Positions 49,972 through 62,264 of a stretch of 64,000 nucleotides of DNA are shown one piece after another. The notes under the pieces were generated by a model. The model saw only the letters and a program-made list of their open reading frames with translations. It was not told the DNA's origin and did no database searches. Within the stretch, counting starts at the first letter, position 1; the number at the start of each line of letters is the position of its first letter. Made by a program: the position numbers and the translations under genes. The stretch covers positions 6,362,279 to 6,426,278 of the forward strand of contig OZ020622.1 of assembly GCA_963971575.1 (NCBI GenBank), read 5' to 3'. This DNA is from Liopterus haemorrhoidalis. Its lineage: Eukaryota > Arthropoda > Insecta > Coleoptera > Dytiscidae.

Positions 49972-50658
49972 GATGTAAAGTGTGAATTTTCACGCATTTC
50001 AAGGTTTCGTAGGTAATTATTATGTGAAAGCAGTCAATCAGTGGTATATCTTGTAGAACTTTGGTTTGGAACCCCACCTTTAATTATTGATTCATTGGTC
50101 ACGTGGTCCGCATGATGTTATCTTACGTCTTGGAGGTATTACAAACTGTTAAAGTCATATACCGTCATGTAAGATGCTTTTAAATTAACATTCTTTAATT
50201 TTGGTACCGCAAATGTAAAAAAAAAAAAGAAACAATAAAATTGTCTCCAGCCCGGAAGCGAACCCTAGTTTACAGCTTAAGAAGCGAGAAGCTAACCATT
50301 AGACTATGAACGCTTACTGGTTTACTGTGTTACATGACGTATTAAATATTTTACATCGTCAACAAAAAAAATAAATAAAAAATGCGTTATTTTCCGAAAA
50401 AATAATCTGATTCCTGTTGTACAATTCCGGTTCACACCAATATACATTACTTAGAATTTTTTGAGGTTTTTAGTTTAAACCATCTGGTCTACAGGGTGTG
50501 GTACAATTTTTTTTTGCACAATTTTGGCGAAAATCGCATCAAAATAATGTATTTTGCAAAAATAAAATTTTGATCGTTAATCCACGTAATAAGGGCCTTC
50601 ATTTGATTCTCTACTCAGAATTTAAAAAAAAAAAAATTTTTTTTCGATGATCACATAT
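49972..50658 (+). mobile_element. DINE-like repeat, copy 5 (truncated)
   Basis: Starts with the palindromic GTGTGAATTTTCACGC and GGTTTCGTAGGTA, and carries a tRNA-like cassette (reverse strand 50250-50335). It breaks off near 50658 in the CGATGATCACATAT block, losing the microsatellite end. Confidence 0.75.
50250..50335 (-). other. tRNA-like cassette in DINE-like copy 5
   Basis: On the reverse strand, TAGTCTAATGGTTAGCTTC resembles a pol III A box, and GGGTTCGCTTCC, about 40 bp on, resembles a B box. The spacing fits a tRNA, but the acceptor stem does not close convincingly, so this is a tRNA-derived module and not a working tRNA gene. Equivalent but different modules sit at the same place in copies 2, 3 and 4. 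Confidence 0.55.
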
Positions 50659-51420
50659 AAGCTGTTGTAAGAACACACTAGATCTGGTTATTTTGGTTAC
50701 TTTTATGGTGTGTTACTGACTTTAAATGTCAATTAAAAATATTCCTTACGCTGTAAAACCGACTTTAGGTTGATAAGGTTATGATCATTATAATTAAGAT
50801 ATCATTTTTCATTATGACATATGTCAAATATTAATACCAACATGACATACAGCTTCAAAGATGCAAACTATTGAAATCAAAATTCATACAGCAAAGTTGT
50901 AAAAACGCATTAAACCATTTTTAGGTAGGCCTTAGTCCAATTTAAGACAAAATAACGCGAATGATGATGATGATATCCCTTCTAAGATCTGTAAGCTTTC
51001 CTTTATTAATATTTCTCACGATTTCCATTTGCGTACGATGAAACTACTTCCGTGATTACTTTCAACAGCTCTGTTGATTTAGAATCTGTTTTTACCCTGT
51101 ATTTCTTGAATTTATTTTCAGTTTACAGAACTTTAGAAAGCGACATCAGAATTATTTGACTACTTTAGAAATGGAGAGATATTAATTTCTCTGCTTATTG
51201 CAATAGTTTGACATAAAGAAGGAAACAGGAAGAAAGAAAGCTATATATATATATATAATAATAATAAATAATAATAAATAAATAAAACAAGGATTTATAC
51301 AGGATTATAATTATACAAGGGTAGTATGATGAAAATATATACATGAAAAATAATATAACGTTTCGTATAAAAGGATTTTCGTAGTGTTTTAAGGGATTTC
51401 ATATGAGATTCGTTGTCTTA
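50659..51420. other. Intergenic AT-rich sequence
   Basis: No element recognised apart from a TATATA/AATAAT simple repeat near 51245-51290. Confidence 0.4.
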
Positions 51421-51424
51421 AAAC

Positions 51425-51916
51425 AATTGTCCCATCCTATTATGAATTCCAGTCAGAGAAATGCATTCCTGAGGGTGAGAATTCCCTGTCCCCAGTACCT
51501 AAATCAAGTGAACAGTAATTCCCGGATGCCCAGTAATCTCAGAGTCGGTTTATTTCCAATTCAACAAACAAGACGTTAACCATTTGACGCTATCAACTCG
51601 ATCTCTTACACCATCAAGTGTACTTTAAGTCCCACCTCAAGAATAAAATCTGTACATTATCAAAGAAATCCTCTAGTATTCGAGTGGATACTATTATATT
51701 CAAGAACGTTGCAATAAGGAATTAATTTTAACAATCAATAAAGGGTTCCCGATTTCACGTATCTCACGTATTTAGACCCAAAATCTTATGGCATGGGGTA
51801 GACAGGCATTACTAACTGCATTCTCTTTTGTAAGACCAGCCCATGGGCCCCCTCCCAGTGTACTCGCGGTGACGGCCCTCACTAGCAACATCCCCGTCCT
51901 AAAAAAAAAAAAAAAT
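51425..51916 (+). repeat. Possible retroposon ending in poly-A
   Basis: A stretch less AT-rich than its surroundings contains AATAAAGGGTTCCCGATTTC and ends CAACATCCCCGTCC followed by 15 A. The tail and base composition suggest a reverse-transcribed insert (SINE or LINE 3' end). Short frames on both strands at 51772-51976 are not convincing genes. Confidence 0.35.
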
Positions 51917-52191
51917 CCAAAATTGTGCTTTTCATTGAGGGAGTTAGATGTCATGAGACTAGGGTTCGTAATCTAAACATACGATTAAGTAATAATTAAT
52001 ACAAAAATAAAAATTGCCAAGAAATCTCACATATCAAAATAAAATTATAATAATAGGTTATAAATTGAGTTAAAATGTATATATAAAATTTTGAAAAAAC
52101 AGTAAATAACTCCAGACCCAGCCTTAGTTGCAAAGGTCCGAAAAAAAATTAAATAAAATAAATAAAAATAAAATAAATAAAGGGTTAATAC

Positions 52192-52715
52192 CAGGGCTTT
52201 GAACCGTTATTTTTTTCGTTTCGGTTTTCGTTCCGGTTCAATTAAAAAAAAAATATATCGGTTCGGTTCCGGTTTTCGTTCCGACAAAAATAACGGTTTT
52301 TTTCGGTTTTCGGTTTTCGGTTTTCGGTTCAGTTCCGAGTGATAAATTTGTAAATACTTGTATTTGTAATAGAAATTTATTTTCTAGTATAATTTAGTAG
52401 AACATTTTATTCCTTATTTTGTAATAATCATACCAAGGCCGCTGCCAGGGAGGGGATTCTTGGCGTTCCCCCCCCCCCATCGCAATAATAGAAAAGAATT
52501 TTTTACTTATCAGTTAAAAAAATTACGATTTTTTTTCTGCTCATCAGTTTACAAAATAATCTTAAATAAAATGTATTTTATATTGACTCACATAAACATC
52601 TGAACCGAAATAAAACGATATTTTTTTTTCGGTTCAGTTCCGGTTGTATGTTTCGACAAAAATAACGGTTTTTTTCGGTTTTCAGTTTTCGGTTCAGTTC
52701 CGGTTCGAAGCCCTG
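52192..52715. mobile_element. hAT MITE (CAGGGCTTCGAACCG family), copy 2
   Basis: Ends CAGGGCTTTGAACCG / CGGTTCGAAGCCCTG with perfect 8-bp duplication GTTAATAC. Inverted relative to copy 1; homologous across its length, with extra GGTTTTCGGTT units. Confidence 0.9.
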
Positions 52716-53428
52716 GTTAATACTCTTCAGATTTTATAGTAATGAAATACTTATAAAACAAATAACACATTGTTAAAAGTGAGAACGTTTTTGAAATTGA
52801 AAAAAAATGAAGCCATTTTTCAATATATTACATTGACATTTGTTCTATGAAGTGGCGCACCCAAAAATTTTAGTTGGGGGGCGGAAGACAAAGTTATAAT
52901 TTTATGAAAATATAAAGTGATGATCTAAAAAAAAAGGTCCTCACTTCTAAAATACAAGTAACAACCTAAAAAAAAGGTCCTCATATCTATTTTTTAAATT
53001 TTCTAGTGTGTTTTTATTTTTATTTTCTTCCTTCTTAGGGGGGGGGGGGGGAAATTTAATTCAACCATTTTAATATCTCCAAAATAATAAATATATAAAT
53101 AGCAATAATAAGAAAATTATCTACAAATTTTTCTTTCAGAAAAAAATTAATTTTAAAAATACTATAATTATTACTATTGTAAAAAAGTGAATATTAGTAG
53201 ATAGATTCAAGAAATGTTTGAAAATATATGCTCTAAATCTAAATACCTATAAGAATTATTGTTCAGATCTGTTCACAGTTCAAATTAAAACTAATAGGTG
53301 ACAAGACTTGCAAAGTTTATACAGATTAAATAATGGTTCAAAATATTACAGGTTTGAATGTATTTGACGTTTGCATTACAAGAAATGTTTTTCTTTAATA
53401 ACATTTCTTAACAATGATAACATCTCAC

Positions 53429-53646
53429 CAGAGCCGCAGTAAGGAAAACTTGCGCTAGGAGCAAAACTGTGTTTTGGCGCCCTTGGCAAAAAAAGGTGGT
53501 CTTCACCTCCCAAAATCCAAGTGATGACCAAAAAAAAAGGTCCTCACCTTCGCAATGTGGCGCCTCTTAGTCAAGCTCGTCGGCGCCCTTTTCCTTAATG
53601 CGCTAGGGGCCATCGCCCCCTCCGACCCCCCCTTACTGCGGCTCTG
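53429..53646. mobile_element. hAT MITE (CAGAGCCGCAGTAAG family), copy 2
   Basis: Same ends, 8-bp duplication CATCTCAC. Opposite internal orientation to copy 1 and fewer minisatellite units. 218 bp. Confidence 0.92.
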
Positions 53647-53654
53647 CATCTCAC

Positions 53655-54724
53655 AATGCTATTGCATTCAACAATGCACATTATGGAGAAACATATGTAG
53701 TAGCATTTGTATTAATAAGACAGGAATGTTTTTAGATAACGAGTACCTATTTATTGATTTATTAACGAGTAAATTTTTCTACGTCTGTGAACATCTCATT
53801 AAAAATGTCGTTAGTGCATATTTGCCTAAAAACGTCCGAGCCCTGTTTATAAGAAAAGATTGGTTCATATTATAACTGCTGATTAATAATTTTAGAACCA
53901 TAATTAATAATTGGTTTTGCATAAAGACACACTGAGAGAAGAACATCTTACATTGTATATTTAAAACGCGGAAGCAATGAGTCACTTCATCAATTAATAT
54001 CATTCAGTGCCAATAAAAAGCAATGATAATAATTGACGTGTGTATAACACATCATCAGTACAGAGAGTCATTAATTAAATGAAGGCTCGTGTATCTATAG
54101 TGACTCGAACCCATTACAAGATGTAACAATGTAAAGCTATTCGCGTTCACGGACTGTAAACAGCTTGGCAGTTGCTTCAAGTGCATTTGGTTACCATAAC
54201 GACAAGCAGATGCTTCGACGCTTGTTCGTTATTTAATGAATGCAAGCAATTGTTTCACAAGGACCCGCGTCTACAGGCGCCAGTGTACGACCTTACATCG
54301 TGTCTCGTCTCCTGGACACCATCGTCATATAAAATATTAGTTTTCATAACTCATATGCTTTTATCAATGCTCAACAACCGGGGGACTGTGACCGAAGTGC
54401 ACCTTTCAATTCTTTTTGAATGTGTGTAAAGGAATTACATTTTTAATTAAAAAAACATACTTAAGTTTGCTTATGTTTTACTTATCGTAGTAGAGGATTG
54501 AGGACAATCGAAATAACTACGATAAGGTGGTGTGTAACATCATCAAAACACATCTCCGCTCAACAAAAAGGCTTTTATTTCTACTCCATACAACTAGTGT
54601 TTCTGATTTCTCGACATTTTTCATTTCTCGAGAAATGAAAAATTAAACTTATTTTCTCGAGAAATCTCCAGAAAAATAATTATTAGAATATATATAATTT
54701 TTTAATGTTGAAAATATTGTAGAG
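53655..54724. other. Intergenic sequence, nothing recognised
   Basis: Random short open frames only; none shows domain-like sequence. Confidence 0.4.
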
Positions 54725-55431
54725 CAGCGGTTTCCAAAGTGGGTCGCAACCACCTGGGGGGGGGGGCGTGCAAGATTCACCAAGGGGTCGCGGGTTTATT
54801 GCAAATATGTATTTTTTTCGATCGTTTATGGTCGAATATAATGATAATTTTGAACTAATGAACAGGAAAAATTAAGAGAACTTTCTTGTGGTAGCTCGCT
54901 AAAAGATCAATTCAATCCTAATAATCCGGGGAAATTCTGGTTCGATGTAAACAAGGAATATCCCGCCTTATCATCAAAAGCAATAAAAATTCTTTTACCT
55001 TTTGTGACCTCATATATGTGCGAAACATGATTTTCCACATTAGCTGTTATTAAAACAAAATATCGAGCACGATTAATAGTGGAATACGAAATAAGAGTAA
55101 CTCTTTCTTCATATGAACCGCATTTTAACGAATTATGTGCGAAGAAACAAGCCCATATTTCACCTTAAAGTTGATTCATTTTTATTGTATTTTGTATTAT
55201 ATTTAATATTAATATAATTTATTTTTATACAATTTTCGTGATTTATGTTGTGAGAATAAATATTTAGGAATTAGAGAAATTATTTACATTACATATTTGT
55301 ACTACTTTTGTGATTATTATTTCAATAAAGACATTATTTACAAATTGTTTATAAATTTCCTAAATAGGGGGACGCCAGAGATGGGATTTTTTATAAAGGA
55401 GGCCTTAGTGGACAAAGTTTGGAAACCGCTG
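54725..55431 (+). mobile_element. hAT element (CAGCGGTTTCC family), copy 2
   Basis: Ends CAGCGGTTTCCAAAGTGGG and GTTTGGAAACCGCTG with an 8-bp duplication TTGTAGAG. The interior is homologous to copy 1, but the transposase is more decayed (stop within the CET*FSTLAVIK region). Confidence 0.87.
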
Positions 55432-55705
55432 TTGTAGAGGATAAAAACATGTTAAAATTATAGTCAACTTTAAAGTATTAAAAAATTCATTTAAATAACA
55501 TTAGAACAAATGAATAACGGGGCTTTAAAAATGATTACGTAAATGAAAACGGACCGTAATTGCATATTAATTGAAAATACATATGTATAGAGAAATTTTC
55601 AAAAAATTATGAAATAAATAATAATAGTAATAATTATTTTATTTAACTTGTAGGTAATCTTTTACATAACAGTTTTAAACTGAACAAAAAATGAAATATA
55701 ATTGA

Positions 55706-56076
55706 TTATTATTAGAGTCCGGCAAATATATGCAACGGTACTTTAGTTAGGTGTTTTTCTATAAAAAGCAGCACATGTGTTATCTGTAGAAATAAAATGT
55801 AATTATATATATTTGTAATGTGACCTGCTGACAAATAGTGTAGCGTATAAAAATTTAATATGTTATCAAAAACTGACCAATGGCAAAGGAGTGACCGGAA
55901 TTACCTATCTCGGATATAATCCCAAAATAATGAGGTGTCGTTATTAAGATAAGAATTCATTGCGGTACAAGTGTTTTATTCTTTTGTTTTTTGTTGTTTT
56001 TTTGTTAAAATAAAGTTTAAAATAGCACGCCTATGGCAAAAGTACCGTTGCATATTTTTACCGGTCTCTAATAATA
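55706..56076. mobile_element. MITE (TTATTAGAG.CCGG family)
   Basis: Inverted ends TTATTATTAGAGTCCGGCAA / ACCGGTCTCTAATAATAA, extended by GCAACGGTACTTT / AAAGTACCGTTGC inside. Contains the gag-like noise frames only. A lone end of the same type (CCGGTCTCTAATAATAAAGT) lies at 43779. Confidence 0.65.
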
Positions 56077-56277
56077 AATAATACACTAAATTAAAATAAA
56101 ATATTGTAACAATAAATGCTAATTAGCTAAATATTATAAATCGCTTTTTATCTGTTGCCACAGTTGCGTTGCGGGAGACAGAAGACAAATTTTATCAAAA
56201 TTAAATTATAATCAGGAACTTACTAAACATTATATTTTTTTAAAATAGTTTTTTAAAAGCCCAATGCGTTTAACGTG

Positions 56278-56747
56278 GTGTCAAGGGCGCCTGGCCAGGA
56301 GGGGCGGCGGACGGCCACAAGAAAAATTTAATAAACTTTTCTCAAAATATAGTATAAATTAATGATTTAAAAAAAAAATACAATGATACCATTTTATTTA
56401 CGAAACTCAAACTTATAAAAACATACTTAAGGTCGACAATGTCCCAAACAAGCCTGACCAGTCTAGCAATTCTATCAATTGAAAAAGACATTGCTGAAAG
56501 TCTAGATTTAACCACTGCGATAAAAGAGTTTTCAGATAGAAAGGCACGAAAAGATAATTTTTAATTTTAATTTCTTCTGTTGTATTAAAAATTATATCAT
56601 TGAAACAAAAAATTTATTTCTTTTGTAATATATCTTTTGAAAATATTTATTGAATAAATTATAAATTATTAGAGTGATTAAAGTTTTTTTTTATGGGGGC
56701 GGCAAAAAAAATCTCGCCCAGGGCGCCAGAGTTGCTAAGGCCGGCAC
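56278..56747. mobile_element. hAT-type fragment with GGGCGCC ends
   Basis: The right end CAGAGTTGCTAAGGCCGGCACTG is typical of a hAT terminus; the left part GTCAAGGGCGCCTGGCCAGG is a partial counterpart. Coding-like TSLAILSIEKDIAESLDLTT near 56450 resembles the last residues of zinc-finger hAT transposases. Confidence 0.5.
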
Positions 56748-56939
56748 TGCTTCATTACCCAAATCTCCACTCCGTACATAAGGATACTCCTCACTATTGC
56801 GTCGATTATCTTCATCAAGACATGGAATTATACTTGCATCAAGTTACGTACGTTTCGGTTTACGTAAAAAGTTGCAATCCCACCTGCATATATAAGTCTT
56901 TTTGTAGTTTTTACATTTCTATTCGTATTTTTATCTGAT

Positions 56940-57818
56940 TCTTTTGAATCCAAATCAAGACTTTATTCCCCATTTCCTGGTTCCAATATTTGATAAAATA
57001 AAGTTGTAGCTTTATAGTAGTTTATCAAAAGATATTATTGATTAAAAGTTTGTCTCGCGAAACTTTTATAAACTACTTCTTGTATTGTTGAAAACTTGAA
57101 TCTTGCATTTGTGTCTGACATAAACCGGTAACTGAACCCGGAAAATGATTGTTGAAAACCAGTTTACAACTTGACCAAGTAAAATATATTTTCTAGATAG
57201 TTTCTGTACACTATAATTTTGAACATACGTGACGCGGTTTATCCAGACAAATTCATTAAATTGAATTTAAGTTTTATATAACTTTTTAAAAAAAAATTTC
57301 AAAAATGTTTGGACAGAATGGAAAGGAAAATAACTGAAGATTTGAAAAGTAATAACATCCGTTAGGGCTGTTAAATTAATTATATCACTATTGAACCCAG
57401 CAAACATTTTTATACGGGCCAGTACTGTTGAAGCACATACTCCTTGGCATTTAAAGTAATGGGCCAGTGCTGTCATTTCGCACTGGGCCAGTACCCAGGT
57501 GTCCCCGTGGCCGTTAGCTGGCCCATTGATGTATCAATTGCTGGCCCATCAGCGGTAAAGTGCAAAATAATCCCATTAGTTGCAAGATTTATTTCTAACA
57601 GACCAGTGCTTATATTATACCCACTCTCTAGTATTTCAAATGTAATATATGTGTACTTACCTAGTATTAAAATAAATTAATGGTTAGGTGCAAAATAAAT
57701 ACTCATTTGACTTAAGCAGGAGTTGAATTTACGTACATGCCCTTGCTTAGCGGACGAATAGCAGGTACAAACGATTTAATGTTTCCGGTCACAGGTTTGA
57801 TCAATAATATTTGATATA
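56940..57818. repeat. Intergenic sequence with GGGCCAGT/CTGGCCCA cluster
   Basis: Between 57415 and 57550, GGGCCAGTACTG-type words occur three times and CTGGCCCAT twice in inverse orientation, as in the subterminal arrays of hAT MITEs. No limits could be set. Confidence 0.3.
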
Positions 57819-58406
57819 CCAGGTCTACAAGTATGAAATCCGGATTTTTTTTTTAAATAAAACACATTAAACTCAAAAGAACAGTAAAAGTTTATTTATT
57901 CAAAGTATGCTCCATTAGAAGTTATACATTTCCCCCATCTTTCAGGCAATTTGTGAATACCTCGCCAGTAGAACTCTTCCCCTTTCCCCGCAAACCATTC
58001 ATCTAGCCATTCTTTCACATTTTCATATGAACAAAAGTGCTGCTCGGCACGTGTGTGACCCATCGATGCGAACAAGTGGTAATCTGAAGGGGCCAAGTCT
58101 CCAATGTGTTGCAAACTGCTTTTGCCTTATGTGATGGACCGTTATCGTGAAGAAAGATTACCTTGTGCTGTCTTCTTTTGTATTCTGGTCGTTTTATGAG
58201 CAGCGAATGGTTCAATTCGATCAGTTGTTGTTGGTAGCGTTGGGTATTAACTGTTTCACCAGGTTTTAACAATTCATAACAGACCACACCCTTTTGGTCC
58301 CATCAAGTACAGAGCATCGTCTTTTTGCCAAAGCGATTCGGTCTTGCAGTTGATGTGGATGATGAGCCTGGGTTCACCCATGATTTTTTGCGTTTAGTAG
58401 ACCTGA
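57819..58406 (-). mobile_element. mariner (Mos1-like), internally deleted
   Basis: TA-flanked; ends CCAGGTCTACAAGTATGAAA and GTAGACCTGA. The minus-strand coding region starts at the middle of the transposase (PGSSSTSTARPNRFGKKTML), continues VVCYELLKPGETVNTQRYQQ, VIFLHDNGPSHKAKA, DLAPSDYHLFASMGHT and ends KLPERWGKCITSNGAYFE. One frameshift near 58100. The HTH domain and first catalytic Asp are missing. 588 bp. Confidence 0.88.
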
Positions 58407-58408
58407 TA

Positions 58409-59618
58409 GTTCAAAATATTACCTAAGCTTAACTTAAAATGCTGTTTAAGAAGATGTGGCAACGTAGGAAAGTGGTACCAACATGTAGAAGCCAAGTGTA
58501 ACAATTGTGTAATGCTTGCGTGTTAATTACATTACATTCTATCATCGGCAACTTAATTAACCAAGTGTGGTGTCATTTTAGAGGTCTTTAACAGACTTTA
58601 TGTTGGATTGCGTTATGTTGGCATGGCACTTATTAGGCCCTTTCCTCCCGACGTGCCCTACCCAGTTTTATTTTAGAACTTGAAGTTGGCAACACATTGT
58701 ATAAAGCCAGGAGAAAATCATTCCTACTTATTTTTCTCAATACATTTTCTTATACAGAACTCAAGAGTTTGCGTTTTATAAACAAGTGCATTGCGTTTTA
58801 AAATTCTCAGTAGAAATTGCTTTCGTGAATATAAATTTGTTGTTTTAATTTTATTTCTGTTGTTCTTACTTCGACAGAAAATCGAAAATTAATTTAATTG
58901 ATGTTGTAAAATTTTAAATTGAAATTTTCAAATAAACTGCATTGTATAAATCACAGAAAAAAGTTAATTGCCATAAAGAAAATTTAAAATGAAAACTGTT
59001 TCATGATATTAATTTTTCAGCTTTATTTGTAAAAATATTTTTAAATAAATGATTTGTGAAGAAACTTTGAAAGAAAACATATGAATATTTTAAAGAAATT
59101 ACAGTGTTATGTTGTCTTAGAATTTAAATATTTTATCTAAAATAACATTTGCATTTATGGTGTAAGAATGTTTATAGAAAAGTTAGGAGATAAAAGAAAC
59201 AACTAAAAGAGGTTACAAATATTGCTTTTCGAACCCCCCCCCCGTTAATAAATCCTGGGTGCGCGCCTGCTTGATTAATACACTATATAGAAAGATTCCG
59301 TCAGTTGTGGTGCCATTCTGAACGAATGGTCGAACAGCTTTTAATTTAACATCAATGTAAATAACAATAAATACACAATATTAGTCTTATATTTTATTTA
59401 TCGCAACCAAAGCCCACTAACGAGTGATTAATAGTAGCTAAACATGAACTAACGGTAAGTCTTTCATTTAATTTAAGTTGTTCTACTGCTAGAAACAATG
59501 TAGGAAGTAAAAAGTGGATTGATAAGATGCTGCTAAATGGTGTAGAATAAATAGGGAAAACTCTAAAAGAAATTAATGGTTAGTGTAAGTGGATTACTAT
59601 ATGAGAATGCAAGAATAA
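58409..59618. other. Intergenic sequence, nothing recognised
   Basis: AT-rich. A C-rich scrap CCCCCCCCCCGTTAATAAAT at about 59237 resembles a transposon end. Confidence 0.4.
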
Positions 59619-59620
59619 TA

Positions 59621-60880
59621 CAAGGTGTCTCAAAAGAAATTTTATATTTAGTGGATCGATTAAAAAAAAAGTAAGCCGTATATAGAAAAAATGTTTATTA
59701 ATTATTAAAATACACTTTTTGGGGATTTATTTCTTAAAAATAATATCGTCTAAATGTAGACCCTCGCGTTCTCGGCACTCATTTAATCGAACAGTAAAAT
59801 TACTTATGACGTCTCGGCAGGTGGACTCAGGGATGGCTGCCATTTCGTGACGGATATTTTTTTTCAAATGCGCCAGTGAAGTCGGTTTATTGGCGTAAAT
59901 TTTAGATTTAAGATAACCCCATAGGAAAAAGTCCATAGGGGTTAAATCTGGACTGCGTGGAGGCCAATTTATGTCACCTCTCCGGGAGATCAATTTGCCT
60001 GAGAAAATTTCACGAACACGTGGCAGAGACATATTGGACGTGTGTGAAGTTGCTCCGTCCTGTTGGAACCATGTTCTTTGGTTATAGCCAGGAAAGTTTT
60101 GCAGTTCAGGTACCAAGAAGTTGTCTAACATCTCCACATAACGCTCTGAATTCACTGTAACTGCATGCCCTCTTTCGTCTTCAAAAAAGTAAGGGCCGAT
60201 AATTCCTCGCGCCGACATCGCAGCCCATACGGTCACTTTAGGCGAATGTAGGGGTTTCTGATGTTTGCGTATCGGATTCGTTGCACTCCAGTAGCGGCAG
60301 TTCTGCTTATTTACGTGGCCATTAAGATGAAAATGAGCTTCATCCGAAAACAAAATGTTGGTAAACGTTGAAAATCGCTCAATCACCTGATTTACGAAAT
60401 TAAGCCTCTGACTGGCATCTTGGGGCTTTAATTCTTGCACCAATTAATGATGATCTATGCACATTTAAAGCACTTGCGCGCTTCCGAATTGAAAGGTTCG
60501 GGTCGTCACGAAAAGACTGATTAACATTCTCCACGTTTTCTACCGTTTTTGATGACCTAGGTCGCCCGGATTTTGATTTATCCAGCGTTGTACCAGTCTC
60601 TTCAAACTTTTTAACCCAATGTCGAATGAGAGGAATGCTTGGCGCATCATTTAAGTGGCGAAAACCTCGAATACTGCAGAATTTTCTACGCGCTACAGTC
60701 GCCGAATCACCGTTTTTGTAAAATTCTCGCACACATAACGCGCGGTCTGCTCCCGAGAAACGCTCCATAGCGACTGAATTCCCAGGAGCCAGGCTACCGA
60801 TTGACATAACACCCGCGCCCCTCGGATACGTTGCGTTCACGCAGTAAGCTAAATAAATATAAAATTTCTTTTGAGGCACC
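59621..60880 (-). mobile_element. DD41D Tc1/mariner element, near full length, copy C
   Basis: Left end CAAGGTGTCTC after TA; the right end has lost the last bases of its repeat. Frames 60400-60879 (DNA binding) and 59727-60443 (catalytic) overlap because a 47-bp deletion near 60444 removes HRIMHKDLKLHPYKI and shifts the frame. Catalytic residues: NILFSDEAHFHLNGH, TWFQQDGATSHTS and PPRSPDLTPMDFF. The second and third Asp are 41 residues apart (DD41D, the spacing reported for the rosa group). Confidence 0.92.
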
Positions 60881-60949
60881 CATTAAAGAAAGACTAATAT
60901 TTGTTGAGACAGGTTTGTTTTTCGAATTGGTAACACTGTTTCCAGCGAC

Positions 60950-61500
60950 GGCCGTTTTGATAGCTGACAGTTGATTTGTACTCAGTTTGGTTTGTTATTT
61001 CACCATAATAGACGCCAGAACAACGCTTGCAAATTGTGCAAATTTATAATCGTCCATCCGAGCAAGTAATTAGAATAACCATAGATCGTTTTCGCACCAC
61101 TCATATTTTAATAATACGCATCCGCAGAGACTTCGTACAGTGCCCACCGAAAAAGCAGTGGCTGCTGTGGAGCATAGTATTGAGGAGGAGCTGATTGAGT
61201 CGATTCGCCATCGTGCACAGCTTTTGGAGCTGTGTCCATACACTTTATAGAAGATTTTGCGAAAAGATCCCTTACGAGCTTACAAGATCTAGCTCGTGCA
61301 AGATTTGAAGCCACATGACCATCGTGTGCGTCGTACGTTCGGTGAATGGACCCAAAACGATATTGCTTTTGATCCTCGTTTTCACCACAAAATTTTATTC
61401 AGCGATGAGGCTCATTTTTGGTTGAACGGCTACGTCACCAAGCAAAATTACCGCATTTGGAGTGAAGAAAATCCACAAGCCATTATTGAGTATTACAAAA
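60950..61500 (+). pseudogene. Tc1/mariner-superfamily transposase fragment
   Basis: Plus-strand pieces in shifting frames: NRPSEQVIRITIDRFRTTH, VPTEKAVAAVEHSIEEE, RHRAQLLELCPYTL, KILRKDPLRAYKI, VQDLKPHDHRVRRTFGEWTQ, then the open frame from 61296 with HHKILFSDEAHFWLNGYVTK and NYRIWSEENPQAIIEY. It has the first catalytic Asp (SDEAHF) but is truncated after it. No terminal repeats found. Confidence 0.75.
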
Positions 61501-62039
61501 GTATGGCTTACTTGCAAATATCATTATTCCACTTCCAATCCGAACGTACGATTTATTTCTTCGAGGGTTGTTAATAGGAACTTGTTAAAGAATCTCATTG
61601 TTGTTTTCGTTGAATGGATAAATTTCATTCTATGAGTTTTACAAGTAGTACAATCCACTGCATTTGTCTGAGAACTATTCATTATTAACATGTTCTGATT
61701 GTATAAAATAGGACCTTTATATTGCTTTGGTCAGTGTCGGTGTACAAACATCGACAGTGAAAAGGAAGCCATTGTCTGTAAACTAATTCAGTATAGACAA
61801 GCCACTTTTCATTAATGAACAGACTTTGAAATACAAAGTTATTGGACAAGGGTTTGTTTGAAAGTATATCTTTATACAATGTGTTAAAAGAACTGGTGTT
61901 ATTTTTTTTTTTTACATGTACATCAGGATAATTAAAACTTTGTGTTCTAAGGCAATGTCAGGCTGGTCGAATTTTAAACTTGCTCAAATATCGCTCTATT
62001 AAATGCCATGACCATTTATTTTTTCTTTGGAACATATAT

Positions 62040-62140
62040 AGGCGTTGTTGAATCTATGCGTTGTTGTTCAATTAAGCCTTTATTAAAATCGTAAAAAATT
62101 ATCCAACGAAAACCTTCACGAGTAATATCCATTTTTTCCA
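62040..62140 (-). pseudogene. mariner N-terminal fragment
   Basis: The minus strand reads MDITREGFRWIIFYDFNKGL and EQQRIDS, the first ~30 residues of the same subfamily as the mariner at 6853-8135. It ends abruptly. Confidence 0.6.
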
Positions 62141-62264
62141 TTCTGTCCTCCCTCATCGTTATAACGTTCCCTATCCACTGTAATCGTCTGCCTCTCAGTT
62201 AAATCAAGTAACGAATAAAAATTATTATCAAAAAACTATTGATTTTGATTTGGTTATATAGATA

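Noticed and set aside
51772..51976. Overlapping open frames on both strands, less AT-rich than surroundings
   Set aside because: No domain, start context or splice partner; better explained as a retroposon with poly-A.
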